Shown: positions 15,559-24,875 of the stretch, piece after piece
How the letters are laid out: the number at the start of each line of letters is the position of its first letter
How positions within the stretch are numbered: position 1 is the stretch's first letter
NCBI GenBank assembly: GCA_900315525.1
Contig: OMZO01000011.1
Location: 1-64,000 of the forward strand
DNA: 64,000 nt
From: an uncultured Prevotella sp.
GTDB taxonomy: Bacteria; Bacteroidota; Bacteroidia; Bacteroidales; Bacteroidaceae
Direction of reading: 5' to 3'
The notes under the pieces: generated by a model
What the model was told of the DNA's origin: nothing
What the model saw: the letters and a program-made list of their open reading frames with translations, nothing else
Database searches by the model: none
Made by a program: the position numbers and the translations under genes

Positions 15559-17169
15559 TTATTTTATGATAATCTTCTTACCATTCTGGATATAGATACC
15601 CTTGCTTGGCGAGGATACGCGCTGGCCGCTGAGGTTGTAGATCAGGTTATCTGCGGGACGCTCGATACGTAAGGGTGTTATGCCTGTGACTGGGGTGCCT
15701 TCCAATACAGCCTTTGTAATGGTTACATTATTTCCTTGAATAATCATTCCGCTCTGGCTTAGTTTGTTATAGACATCTTGGCTAAAAGTAACTGTTATGC
15801 TATATTCTGTTCCTACTGTACCTTGGGGATTATAATCGGCACCTATTGCTGTCCCATCCACAATGACACCGGAAAGGTGTTTCCAATTACCATCGTTAAA
15901 TTGAATGTCTGGTTCAGTTTCACTCTCTAGGCGAAATGACAATTGAAGTTTGACATTATTTTCAAATAAGGAAAAAGCATTTTCGTTAATAGTTATACCA
16001 GTACCCCATGCTATCGTTTTCTCATATTGAAGACAGTTGAGAACTCCTGTATCTTCTAACGTAGGAAACTTATAACCATCGGTGCTACCATAGTAGGCAT
16101 TGATGAGCGTTTTGACGAGGTCTGGTTGGTTGAAGATAGGTTGAATGCGGAAGATACCGTCGGAGAGTCCCATCCAGTAGAAGGTGCCGATGCCAGCTTC
16201 CTTGGTCTTCTTGACGAAATAATCCATTGCGTAGAGCGCTAATTTACGGTCTTTGTCATAATAGTCGAGATCGGCGGGCCATGTGGTGAGGGTAGCATAT
16301 TCACCGATGATGACAGGAGCACCCTTGCTGATGAGATTTGTCTTGATATCGCTGATGAGGTTGTCGATCAAGTTACGCGTAGTGCTTTCGTCCTTCCAGT
16401 TAGGATAGTTGTGTATTTGGAAGGCGATATGTCCAGTCTCCTCAGGCAATTCCAAAGCCTTCATAGCAGCAGGAGCATTGCTGGCAGAATAAGTGTTCAC
16501 GACGAGATTGCGCTTAGCATTATTGCCTCCCGTAGCACGTACGACGGTTACAAAACTCTTGGCATAGTCGTTGATAGCCTTATAGCCATCAGTCTTATCG
16601 AGAGGCTCGTTCCAGGTGTTCTTCTCGTCCAGCATCTCGTTATAGGCTTCGAAGAGCAAATGCTGATCATAGTCCTTGAAGGTCTCGGCTATCTGCTTCC
16701 ACAGCCCTTCATATTTAGCCTTGTTGGCTGTGTAGTTAGCGCCTGATGCCTTGATCCAAGACTTGAACGTTCCACCATCGGCTCCTGTGTCATGATGAAC
16801 GTTGAGGAGGCAATACATACCGTTGTCGATCACATAATCGACGACCTCCTTGACGCGCTTCATCCAAGCATCGTTCACCTTTCCGTTGGCATCCATCTCC
16901 TGATACCAAGTGACGGGAACACGGATGGCGCCAAAGCCAGCCTCTTTCATCATCTTGAGTAACTCGGGTGTAGTGACGGGCTGCCCCCAACATGTCTCAT
17001 GCTCTTCAGTCGTTTTCCAGGTCTTGGTGGCATCATTGGCATCGAGGGTGTTACCCAAATTCCAACCAAGGCCCATGTTCTTGACGGCGTCCTTAGCAGA
17101 CTCGAAATCTGCAGCGTTTGCGCTCATGCTGATGAGCAGACTACATACAAAAAGTAGAGCTTTCTTCAT
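15559..17169 (-). CDS. Secreted GH5 glycoside hydrolase with C-terminal beta domain and sorting-like tail
   Basis: 536 residues with a signal peptide. The GH5 domain (about 25-345) has GLGWNLGNTLDA, RVPVTWYQEM, LNVHHDTG, the acid/base Glu in FEAYNEMLDE and the nucleophile Glu in IIGEYATL. About 370-500 is a beta-rich domain that may bind carbohydrate. The end, IYNLSGQRVSSPSKGIYIQ followed by GKKIIIK, is the short C-terminal module common on Prevotella secreted enzymes and similar to type IX sorting tails. It is the first gene of the GH5 pair, with its own strong promoter. Confidence 0.92.
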   Translation of the reverse strand: MKKALLFVCSLLISMSANAADFESAKDAVKNMGLGWNLGNTLDANDATKTWKTTEEHETCWGQPVTTPELLKMMKEAGFGAIRVPVTWYQEMDANGKVNDAWMKRVKEVVDYVIDNGMYCLLNVHHDTGADGGTFKSWIKASGANYTANKAKYEGLWKQIAETFKDYDQHLLFEAYNEMLDEKNTWNEPLDKTDGYKAINDYAKSFVTVVRATGGNNAKRNLVVNTYSASNAPAAMKALELPEETGHIAFQIHNYPNWKDESTTRNLIDNLISDIKTNLISKGAPVIIGEYATLTTWPADLDYYDKDRKLALYAMDYFVKKTKEAGIGTFYWMGLSDGIFRIQPIFNQPDLVKTLINAYYGSTDGYKFPTLEDTGVLNCLQYEKTIAWGTGITINENAFSLFENNVKLQLSFRLESETEPDIQFNDGNWKHLSGVIVDGTAIGADYNPQGTVGTEYSITVTFSQDVYNKLSQSGMIIQGNNVTITKAVLEGTPVTGITPLRIERPADNLIYNLSGQRVSSPSKGIYIQNGKKIIIK

Positions 17170-17204
17170 ATACTTATAGTTTACTAGTTATCGAATTCGT
17201 GCTG

Positions 17205-17235
17205 CAAAAATACGATTTATTCGTGAGCTAGACAA
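17205..17235 (-). promoter_or_regulatory. Promoter of the GH5 pair
   Basis: Minus-strand TTG (17233-17235), exactly 20 nt, then TATTTTTG (17205-17212), 35 nt before the start codon. Confidence 0.75.
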
Positions 17236-17299
17236 ATAATCCTCGCAAAGATTTTGAGAGTGCCTATACTGCACTAATAATCAGACACTACATGACTTG

Positions 17300-17665
17300 A
17301 TGATTGAGATCTGTGAGTTGTCAGTGTCGCGTGCCTTCCTGTTTAAGGAGCAGACTTATCGTGGCCGTTGCCTCGTGGCCTACAAGGACCATGTGAACGA
17401 CCTCAACGAACTATCGGATGAAGACCGTAATGCCTTCATGGCTGATGTGACGCGTGTGACACGTGCCATGCAGAAGGCCTTCAATCCAGAGAAGATCAAC
17501 TATGGTGCCTATAGTGACAAGTTGTCGCACCTGCATTTCCATCTGGCTCCGAAGTATGTGGATGGTCCTGACTATGGCGGCACGTTCCAGATGAATCCCG
17601 GTAAGGTGTATCTCTCGGATGCAGAATACGCTGAGATGATTGAGAAAATCAAAGCCAATCTTTGA
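17300..17665 (+). CDS. HIT-family protein
   Basis: 121 residues from the ATG at 17300 (MIEICELSVSRAFLFKEQ). The histidine triad is HLHFHLAPKY, with NYGAYSDKLS before it. HIT proteins hydrolyse or transfer nucleotidyl groups (Ap4A, AMP-lysine and similar). No CxxC zinc pair is present. The N-terminus is short, and no earlier ATG exists in frame before a stop at 17255. DUF1015 follows 46 nt downstream after an A-rich stretch, so they are probably co-transcribed. Confidence 0.85.
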   Translation: MIEICELSVSRAFLFKEQTYRGRCLVAYKDHVNDLNELSDEDRNAFMADVTRVTRAMQKAFNPEKINYGAYSDKLSHLHFHLAPKYVDGPDYGGTFQMNPGKVYLSDAEYAEMIEKIKANL

Positions 17666-17711
17666 GAAGGTAAAAAGGTAAAAAAGTAAAAAAGTTAAAG
17701 AACAAGCTTTT

Positions 17712-18959
17712 ATGGCAATTGTAAAACCATTCAAGGGAATCCGCCCGCCGAAGGAGTTGGTGGAACAAGTAGAAAGCCGCCCTTATGATGTGCTTGACTC
17801 TGAGGAGGCGAGGGCAGAAGCTGGCGACAATGAGAAGAGTCTGTATCATATCATCAAGCCCGAGATTGACTTCCCAGTAGGTACGTCGGAGTATGATCCT
17901 CGGGTGTATGAGAAGGCTGCTGAGAACTTCCAGAAGTTCCAGGATAAAGGGTGGCTCGTTCAGGATGAACGCGAACATTATTATATCTATGCGCAGACGA
18001 TGAACGGAAAGACGCAGTACGGACTGGTGGTATGCGCCCATACCGACGACTATATGGCAGGCCGCATCAAGAAACATGAGCTGACGCGTCGTGACAAAGA
18101 GGAAGACCGTATGAAGCATGTGCGTGTGAACAATGCCAACATCGAGCCTGTCTTCTTTGCTTATCCAGACAACGAGGTGCTCAACGCACTGATCATGCGC
18201 TATGCCGCTACCAAGCCTGAGTATGACTTCATTGCCCCTATCGACGGTTTCCGCCATCAGTTCTGGGTCATCTCAGATGATCAGGACATGCAGACCATTA
18301 CGGAGGAGTTTGCCAAGATGCCATCGATGTATATCGCAGACGGACATCATCGTTCGGCTGCTGCTGCACTGGTAGGTGCAGAGAAGCAAAAGCAAAACCC
18401 CAATCATAAGGGTGACGAGGAGTACAATTTCTTCATGGCTGTCTGCTTCCAGGCCAGTCAGTTGACGATTCTCGACTACAACCGCGTGGTGAAAGACCTT
18501 AACGGTATGTCATCTGAAGAGTTCCTGTCTGCACTGCAGGTGAACTTCGAGGTCGAGGATAAGGGAACGGAGATTTACAAGCCCCAGCAGCTACATGAGT
18601 TCTCACTCTATTTGGATCAGCATTGGTATAGTCTGAAGGCAAAAGAGGGTACCTATGACAACAACGATCCTATCGGCGTGCTCGACGTGGATATCTCCAG
18701 CCGTCTGATTCTCGATGAGATCCTGAATATCGGAGACCTTCGTTCTTCACAACGTATTGACTTCGTTGGTGGACTGCGTGGTCTTGGCGAATTGAAACGT
18801 CGTGTGGATTCTGGTGAGATGCGTGCTGCGCTCGCACTCTATCCTGTTTCGATGCAGCAGATCATGGATATTGCCGATAGTGGTAAGATCATGCCGCCAA
18901 AGGCCACCTGGTTTGAACCCAAGTTGCGTTCTGGACTGGTAATCCATAAACTCAGTTAA
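17712..18959 (+). CDS. DUF1015 family protein
   Basis: 415 residues, cytoplasmic. It carries the family features: KPFKGIRPPKELVEQVESRP (4-23), PYDVLDSEEAR, an ADGHHRSAAA core (MYIADGHHRSAAAALVG) and the C-terminal FVGGLRGLGELKRRV with KIMPPKATWFEPKLRSGL. No reaction is established for the family. In many Bacteroidota it is encoded next to serC and serA; here HIT and two GH5 genes lie between. A strong hairpin follows. Confidence 0.93.
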   Translation: MAIVKPFKGIRPPKELVEQVESRPYDVLDSEEARAEAGDNEKSLYHIIKPEIDFPVGTSEYDPRVYEKAAENFQKFQDKGWLVQDEREHYYIYAQTMNGKTQYGLVVCAHTDDYMAGRIKKHELTRRDKEEDRMKHVRVNNANIEPVFFAYPDNEVLNALIMRYAATKPEYDFIAPIDGFRHQFWVISDDQDMQTITEEFAKMPSMYIADGHHRSAAAALVGAEKQKQNPNHKGDEEYNFFMAVCFQASQLTILDYNRVVKDLNGMSSEEFLSALQVNFEVEDKGTEIYKPQQLHEFSLYLDQHWYSLKAKEGTYDNNDPIGVLDVDISSRLILDEILNIGDLRSSQRIDFVGGLRGLGELKRRVDSGEMRAALALYPVSMQQIMDIADSGKIMPPKATWFEPKLRSGLVIHKLS

Positions 18960-18984
18960 TCTGAGAGAAAGATATAACAACCAT

Positions 18985-19011
18985 GTAGGCTCGTCATGAT
19001 GACGGGCCTAC
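18985..19011. terminator. Bidirectional terminator between DUF1015 and eptA-like gene
   Basis: GTAGGCTCGTCA (18985-18996) pairs with TGACGGGCCTAC (19000-19011) with one G-U pair and a 3-nt loop, followed by TTGTTTATT. It sits 5 nt before the stop of the convergent gene. Confidence 0.75.
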
Positions 19012-19015
19012 TTGT

Positions 19016-20611
19016 TTATTGATTGGAATCATCTTTCAATTTAAAGATATCATAGGCTTTATTGTAAGCGGGTGACTGGATGGACAACAGATTGAGTACG
19101 GAATGGAAGATGTAATGTTGCTCGAGCACTGCAGGTAATTCGTCATCAGAAGGATCCTTTCCGCTGGATATCGGTTTGTAGTCCCTGAATTGGGGTGAAG
19201 TCCAAACAAAGAATGGTATCTCATACTGCACTTTCGGCGCCAGTTTCATAGGGAGACCATGCATGAACATCTTGTTCTCACCAAGCGATTCACCATGATC
19301 GGAGATGAAGATCATCGCACTATGCCAGTCTTTCATGGAGCGCAACGTATTGATCAGGCTGTCCAGCAGGAAGTCGGTATAGCGTATGGTGTTGTCGTAT
19401 GCATTCACCAGCATACCGACATTCTTCTCACCTTCTTCAACATTCTTAGCCACAGGCTTATACACCTCAAAAGCCTTGGGATATTTGTCGGCATAGTTAG
19501 GACCGTGACTCGTGCTGGTATGCAATACGATCAGCACTTTGTTTTTCCTGCTTGACTCTATCCTTTCACGTAATCCCTTCAGGAGGATCGCATCATGGTA
19601 GATGTTCTCCCCAGGATACAAAGTACCAAGTTGCTCGTTGGTGAGATATTCGTCGATATGGATGGGAGGTTCACCCCAGTTAGAGGTACGCCACGATACA
19701 TCTACGCCAGTCCTGAAAGCATAGTTAGGCAGCATCTCATAGAGGTCGTCGCTATTCTGAGGTTCAAGGATAGCTTTAGTTCCAGCGGTGGTGTAGGTCG
19801 CACAGGCATTTGCCTCATACACCTTCAGACCCTCTTGCTTAGCCAGAAGCGGATTGGTATTGCGTTTGTAGCCATAGAACTGGAAGTTCGCCTTACGTGC
19901 CGACTCGCCAATGACAAGCACCACGACAGCTTTCTCATCGTCAGCAATACTGGCATCAGGCAGTTTGATTTCCTCAGCCTGTTCGTCGTGACTGAAGCTT
20001 ATCACGCGACCCGTGTTCACCAGATAGGACCAAGGCTGCAGCAATCCCCCCAATTCTGTATCGTGCTGACTAATCCATAATGTCTGGCTGATATTCATCA
20101 GTCCAATGACAAGAACGACAACCAACGATGTGCCGCAACAAATCAACAACTTTCGGGCTTTGCCAAAGACTACAGGCTGCAGCAGACAATAGAGGGCTGG
20201 TAGCGCACCAAAGGCAAAAATTGAGCACCACAATGGCCAACTGAAAAATCCTGAAGCCTCAGAGTATCGGGTGTTGAAGACGTTCTCGATGGTTGTGGCA
20301 TCAATCATCACGCTATAGGTAACGATGAAATAGACAGCCGTTGCGTTGATAAGTGAAAGAATCGCAAGCAGAATACGGCCAACGATACGCATGAGGAACA
20401 TGACGAGATAGGTCATCAAGAAGTTGAGCACCAGCATGAGGACTACCAACGACGCTAGAAGAAAGATTCTGCCCCCCATATTTACATTGCTATTGGCAGC
20501 GACATAATTAAAGAAAGGTATATTGTACAACAACAATGTACCAATGCTGACAATCGATGAAAACGTAAAGAGCGAGATAGGTCTTCTGAATTTCCGCAAT
20601 AATTCCTTCAT
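19016..20611 (-). CDS. EptA-like phosphoethanolamine transferase
   Basis: 531 residues: five N-terminal membrane helices (to about 200), then a sulfatase-fold catalytic domain. VVVLVIGESARKANFQFYGY starts the domain with the metal-binding Glu; ACATYTTAGTKAILEP carries the nucleophile Thr; HTSTSHGPNY and FISDHGESLGENKMFMHG supply the other zinc ligands. Proteins of this type move phosphoethanolamine from phosphatidylethanolamine onto lipid A or LPS core on the periplasmic side and can raise resistance to cationic peptides. Which acceptor is used here cannot be told. It is downstream of tRNA-Ser and its terminator. Confidence 0.9.
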   Translation of the reverse strand: MKELLRKFRRPISLFTFSSIVSIGTLLLYNIPFFNYVAANSNVNMGGRIFLLASLVVLMLVLNFLMTYLVMFLMRIVGRILLAILSLINATAVYFIVTYSVMIDATTIENVFNTRYSEASGFFSWPLWCSIFAFGALPALYCLLQPVVFGKARKLLICCGTSLVVVLVIGLMNISQTLWISQHDTELGGLLQPWSYLVNTGRVISFSHDEQAEEIKLPDASIADDEKAVVVLVIGESARKANFQFYGYKRNTNPLLAKQEGLKVYEANACATYTTAGTKAILEPQNSDDLYEMLPNYAFRTGVDVSWRTSNWGEPPIHIDEYLTNEQLGTLYPGENIYHDAILLKGLRERIESSRKNKVLIVLHTSTSHGPNYADKYPKAFEVYKPVAKNVEEGEKNVGMLVNAYDNTIRYTDFLLDSLINTLRSMKDWHSAMIFISDHGESLGENKMFMHGLPMKLAPKVQYEIPFFVWTSPQFRDYKPISSGKDPSDDELPAVLEQHYIFHSVLNLLSIQSPAYNKAYDIFKLKDDSNQ

Positions 20612-20631
20612 TTCATTATCTTATTATTGGT

Positions 20632-20664
20632 AAAAAAAGAAACCCACTGAAATCAGCAGGTTTC
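20632..20664 (-). terminator. Terminator downstream of tRNA-Ser
   Basis: Minus-strand stem GAAACC-tg-CTG / CAG-tg-GGTTTC (20639-20664) followed by a run of seven T (20632-20638). Confidence 0.8.
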
Positions 20665-20676
20665 CCAAGTTATTTG

Positions 20677-20764
20677 CGGAAGGTGAGGGATTCAAACCCC
20701 CGATACCCGAAAGGGGTATACCGGATTTCGAGTCCAGCGCGATCGATCACTCTGCCAACCTTCC
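20677..20764 (-). tRNA. tRNA-Ser(CGA)
   Basis: 88 nt. The 7-bp acceptor GGAAGGT/ACCTTCC is perfect, the anticodon loop CTCGAAA gives CGA (reads UCG), the long variable arm (ACCCC-TTTC-GGGT) is diagnostic of Ser, and the T arm contains TTTGAATC. CCA is not encoded. Confidence 0.95.
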
Positions 20765-20808
20765 AATCTGTCAAATATATCATAGTCCTCATTTGGACTA
20801 AGCGGATG

Positions 20809-20839
20809 CAAAGGTAGTGCAAATTATTGAATCTACCAA
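20809..20839 (-). promoter_or_regulatory. Promoter of tRNA-Ser
   Basis: Minus-strand TTG (20837-20839), exactly 20 nt, TACCTTTG (20809-20816), about 45 nt before the tRNA. A 6-bp hairpin (20783-20800) lies in the leader. Confidence 0.8.
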
Positions 20840-20874
20840 ATTAAAATGAGTAAAAGTTGTCGAACTGCGGTTTT

Positions 20875-21462
20875 TTATTCGAAAGACAGTTTGTTAAGGC
20901 GCGATTTTAGTTGCTCTGCTTCACTCTTGCGGATACTGAGACAAATCTCACATGTATTATCATAGGTCTGTGAGATGATACGTGGCTGCATCTCTTTGAC
21001 AATGCGCATCACCTCATTCATCAGCGGGTAGGCAAAAGAGTAGGTGATGACTTCCTCTACCTGACGAGTTTCCACCTCTGCGTGGGCGATGGCATCAGAG
21101 GCTGCCTCGCGATAGGCGACAATCAAGCCGCTGGTGCCAAGATTCACACCACCATAATAACGGACGACGACAATCAAGATATCAGTGAGTTCGTTGGAAT
21201 TGATCTGTCCTAAGATCGGCTTGCCAGCTGTCGAGGAGGGCTCTCCGTCGTCGTTAGCCCTGAATTCCGTACGTTCTGGGCCTAACATATAGGCATAGCA
21301 TACGTGGCGGGCATCATAGTATTTCTTGCGGTAGATGGCAAGAAGATCCTTGATTTGCTCAACCGTCTCCACATGATGAGCGAAGGCAAGGAACTTGCTA
21401 CGCTTCTCTGTGTAGTAGCCCTCGCCTTCGCTCTTTATCGTGCGATATTCATCACTATTCAT
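20875..21462 (-). CDS. YigZ/IMPACT family protein
   Basis: 195 residues. The N-terminal UPF0029 domain is clear: EGYYTEKRSKFLAFAHHVE, then the signature GEPSSTAGKPILGQI (about 77-91) and VVRYYGGVNLGTSGLIVAYR (about 100-119). A C-terminal ferredoxin-like domain follows. The family is linked to translation stress control in eukaryotes (IMPACT); the bacterial role is unsettled. It lies 20 nt downstream of carB on the same strand, so it is probably in the carB transcript. Confidence 0.92.
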   Translation of the reverse strand: MNSDEYRTIKSEGEGYYTEKRSKFLAFAHHVETVEQIKDLLAIYRKKYYDARHVCYAYMLGPERTEFRANDDGEPSSTAGKPILGQINSNELTDILIVVVRYYGGVNLGTSGLIVAYREAASDAIAHAEVETRQVEEVITYSFAYPLMNEVMRIVKEMQPRIISQTYDNTCEICLSIRKSEAEQLKSRLNKLSFE

Positions 21463-21482
21463 TAATGCCTCTCATCGAGCTA

Positions 21483-24400
21483 TTAGTTGTTGTACTCCTG
21501 CCAGCTCTTGATCTTTACATCTTCCAACTTCATGGCAGTAAAGGCCTCGATGAATGCCTTTGCCAGACGCACATTCGTCATCAGAGGGATATTGTGGTCG
21601 ATGGCACCACGACGAATCTTATAGCCATTAGTGAGCTCGCGAGAGGTGTGGTTCTTTGGCACATTGATAACCAGACCAACCTTGTGCTGGCTGATGAGGT
21701 CCATCACATTGTTATCTCCAGCCTCATCAGGCCAAGCTACAGTAATAGCCTTCACACCATTATCATTGAAGAACTTGGCGGTTCCTGCGGTAGCATAGAT
21801 GGTGTATCCCTTCTTAGCAAGTTGTTGCGCAGGCTCAAGCAGGCTGACCTTACCCTTAGCACCACCAGAAGAAATCAGGACGGCATCTTTCGGTATGGAA
21901 TAACCTGTTGCTATCAAGCTGTTTAACAATGCTTCGTTCAAGTCATCGCCCAAGCATCCGACCTCACCTGTAGAACTCATATCGACACCCAAAACCGGGT
22001 CTGCATTCTGCAATCTTGCAAATGAGAACTGAGATGCTTTCACACCGATGCGGTCAATATCGAACTCGCTCTTCTCTGGCTTCTGATAAGGAGCATCGAG
22101 CATGATCTTCGTGGCGGTCTCAATGAAGTTGCGCTTCAGGATCTTCGATACGAAGGGGAATGAACGAGAGGCGCGGAGGTTGCACTCGATAACCTTCACT
22201 TCACGGTTCTTGGCAAGGAACTGGATATTGAAAGGTCCACTGATATTCAGCTCTGCAGCAATCTTATGGGCAATCTTCTTAATCTGACGGATGGTAGAGA
22301 AATAGATATGCTGTGCAGGGAACACCATCGTGGCATCACCTGAGTGCACACCTGCATACTCAACGTGCTCGGAGATGGCATACTCGATGACTTCACCCTT
22401 GTCGGCAACAGCATCGAACTCTATCTCCTTCGTCTCTGTCATGAACTTCGAAACAACCACTGGGAACTCCTTTGACACTTCTGTTGCCATGCTGAGGAAA
22501 CGATGCAGTTCCTCATCGTCGTAACAGACATTCATCGCTGCGCCAGAGAGCACATACGACGGACGGACAAGGACGGGATAGCCCACCTTATCGACAAACT
22601 CCTTGACATCATCGAAGCTGGTGAGAGCACGCCATGCGGGCTGATCAATGCCAAGCTTGTCAAGCATAGCAGAGAACTTATCACGATTTTCTGCACGGTC
22701 GATATCCACAGGACTTGTTCCAAGAACAGGAACACCCTGACGGTGGAGCTTCATGGCGAGGTTGTTTGGAATCTGTCCGCCTACACTAACAATCACACCA
22801 CGTGGCTGCTCAAGATCAATCACATCGAGTACACGCTCCAAGGAGAGCTCATCGAAATAGAGACGGTCGCACATATCATAGTCGGTAGAGACAGTCTCTG
22901 GGTTGTAGTTGATCATGATGGATTTGTAGCCTAACTTGCGGGCTGTGTTAATAGCGTTCACAGAACACCAGTCGAACTCTACGGAAGAACCAATACGATA
23001 GGCACCAGAACCTAAGACGACAACAGACTTCTCATTATTATAATAGTTGATGTCGTGAGCTGCAGTATATTTCTCATCTTTAGGATCGCCGAAGGCTGGT
23101 ACGTGGGTATAAGTGAAGTAGAGGTAGTTGGTCAGTTCAGGATGCTCTGAGGCAACAGTGGGTATGCGCTTCACGCTCGGTACGATACCTTTCTGCTGGC
23201 GGTACTTGCGTACGGCCAGATTCTCCTTCTCCATATTAGTTGATTTCGACTTCAATACGAAACGTGCAATCTGGAAGTCGCTGAAACCGCAGCGTTTCAC
23301 CTCCAGCAGCAACTCGTCGGGGAGTTCCTCAAGCTGGTTGTATTTCTGCAACTCGTGTTTCAGATCGACGATATGCTTCAGACGCTCCAGGAACCAGACG
23401 TCAATCTTGGTCAGTTCCTCAATACGTTCTATAGTATAACCTTCTTCAAGAGCCTGAGCAATAGCAAAGATACGCAGGTCGGTAGGATTTGCCAACTCAT
23501 AGTCAAGGTTGTCGAACTTCGTATGGTCATTGCCTACGAATCCATGCATGCCTTGTCCGATCATACGGAGACCCTTCTGGATCATCTCCTCAAAGGAACG
23601 GCCAATGGACATAATCTCGCCCACAGACTTCATCGAAGAACCAATCAGACGGCTGACACCAGCGAATTTTGTGAGGTCCCAACGAGGAATCTTACAGATC
23701 ATATAGTCGAGCTGTGGTGCAACATATGCACTGGAGGTCGTTCCCATCTCACCGATCTGGTCGAGCGTGTAGCCGAGCGCAATCTTGGCGGCAACAAAGG
23801 CAAGGGGATAACCTGTGGCCTTTGAAGCAAGAGCAGAACTTCTGGAAAGGCGGGCATTGATTTCGATGATGCGGTAGTCGTTGGTTACGGCATTGAAGGC
23901 AAACTGAATATTGCATTCGCCGACGATGCCGAGGTGTTTCACGCACTTGATTGTGATCTCCTGTAGCATCTTCACTTGCTCCTCTTTCAGCGAACAGGTT
24001 GGTGCTACCACGATAGACTCACCTGTGTGAATACCCAGAGGGTCGAAGTTCTCCATCGATGCTACAGTAAAGCAGCGATCATTAGCGTCGCGGATACATT
24101 CGAACTCTATCTCCTTCCAACCTTTCAATGACTCCTCGACAAGAATCTGAGGGGCAAAGGTAAATGCTGACTCCGCAAGTTCCTTGAAAGTCTTCTCGTC
24201 AGGACAGATACCTGAACCAAGTCCACCAAGGGCATAGGCAGAACGAATCATGATCGGGAAGCCTATTTCGTGGGCTGCCTTGAGAGCATCTTCCATTGAC
24301 TCGACAGCATGCGATACGGGCACCTTCAGGTTTACCTCACCAAGCTTCTTCACGAAGAGGTCGCGGTCCTCTGTATTCATGATGGCCTCAACACTCGTAC

Positions 24401-24743
24401 CTAATACTTCTACACCATACTCTTTCAGTGTCCCGTTCAGATAGAGTTCAGTACCGCAGTTCAGCGCAGTCTGGCCACCGAATGCCAGCAGAATACCGTC
24501 GGGGCGCTCTTTCTTGATGATTTCGGTTACGAAATGCGTATTTACAGGCTGGAAATAGACCTTATCTGCAATACCTTCCGATGTCTGGATGGTTGCGATG
24601 TTAGGGTTGACGAGTACGCTTTTGATGCCTTCCTCGCGCAAGGCTTTAAGCGCCTGAGAGCCTGAGTAATCAAATTCTCCAGCTTGTCCGATCTTCAAGG
24701 CACCCGATCCGAGTACCAGCACCTTCTTCAGTTCTTTCTTCAT
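21483..24743 (-). CDS. carB: Carbamoyl-phosphate synthase large subunit
   Basis: The ATG at 24743 (MKKELKKVLVLGSGALKIGQ) gives 1086 residues, close to the usual 1070; the open frame further upstream overlaps the divergent promoters and is rejected. Both ATP-grasp halves are present (GSGALKIGQAGEFDYSG near 10 and GSGAYRIGSSVEFDW near 575), with SRSSALASKATGYPLA and the allosteric MGS-like C-terminus. It makes carbamoyl phosphate for pyrimidine and arginine synthesis with ammonia from CarA. No carA is adjacent: the neighbouring gene is divergent, so the small subunit must be elsewhere. Confidence 0.97.
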   Translation of the reverse strand: MKKELKKVLVLGSGALKIGQAGEFDYSGSQALKALREEGIKSVLVNPNIATIQTSEGIADKVYFQPVNTHFVTEIIKKERPDGILLAFGGQTALNCGTELYLNGTLKEYGVEVLGTSVEAIMNTEDRDLFVKKLGEVNLKVPVSHAVESMEDALKAAHEIGFPIMIRSAYALGGLGSGICPDEKTFKELAESAFTFAPQILVEESLKGWKEIEFECIRDANDRCFTVASMENFDPLGIHTGESIVVAPTCSLKEEQVKMLQEITIKCVKHLGIVGECNIQFAFNAVTNDYRIIEINARLSRSSALASKATGYPLAFVAAKIALGYTLDQIGEMGTTSSAYVAPQLDYMICKIPRWDLTKFAGVSRLIGSSMKSVGEIMSIGRSFEEMIQKGLRMIGQGMHGFVGNDHTKFDNLDYELANPTDLRIFAIAQALEEGYTIERIEELTKIDVWFLERLKHIVDLKHELQKYNQLEELPDELLLEVKRCGFSDFQIARFVLKSKSTNMEKENLAVRKYRQQKGIVPSVKRIPTVASEHPELTNYLYFTYTHVPAFGDPKDEKYTAAHDINYYNNEKSVVVLGSGAYRIGSSVEFDWCSVNAINTARKLGYKSIMINYNPETVSTDYDMCDRLYFDELSLERVLDVIDLEQPRGVIVSVGGQIPNNLAMKLHRQGVPVLGTSPVDIDRAENRDKFSAMLDKLGIDQPAWRALTSFDDVKEFVDKVGYPVLVRPSYVLSGAAMNVCYDDEELHRFLSMATEVSKEFPVVVSKFMTETKEIEFDAVADKGEVIEYAISEHVEYAGVHSGDATMVFPAQHIYFSTIRQIKKIAHKIAAELNISGPFNIQFLAKNREVKVIECNLRASRSFPFVSKILKRNFIETATKIMLDAPYQKPEKSEFDIDRIGVKASQFSFARLQNADPVLGVDMSSTGEVGCLGDDLNEALLNSLIATGYSIPKDAVLISSGGAKGKVSLLEPAQQLAKKGYTIYATAGTAKFFNDNGVKAITVAWPDEAGDNNVMDLISQHKVGLVINVPKNHTSRELTNGYKIRRGAIDHNIPLMTNVRLAKAFIEAFTAMKLEDVKIKSWQEYNN

Positions 24744-24786
24744 AATTTTATGGGTTGTTTTTGGAATTTCCGCAATTTTTTGCCTG

Positions 24787-24817
24787 CAAAGGTACGAAAA
24801 AACTATGAAAACTCCAA
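24787..24817 (-). promoter_or_regulatory. carB promoter
   Basis: Minus-strand TTG (24815-24817), 20 nt, TACCTTTG (24787-24794), 44 nt before the start. It lies back to back with the helicase promoter; only 7 nt separate the two -33 boxes. Confidence 0.8.
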
Positions 24818-24824
24818 AACACAT

Positions 24825-24855
24825 TTGTTTAATTCTTATAAATTTTGTACCTTTG
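24825..24855 (+). promoter_or_regulatory. PcrA/UvrD helicase promoter
   Basis: TTG (24825-24827), 20 nt, TACCTTTG (24848-24855), with the first ATG 20 nt later, so the leader is very short. Confidence 0.85.
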
Positions 24856-24875
24856 CAAATATTTCCTGCATATAT

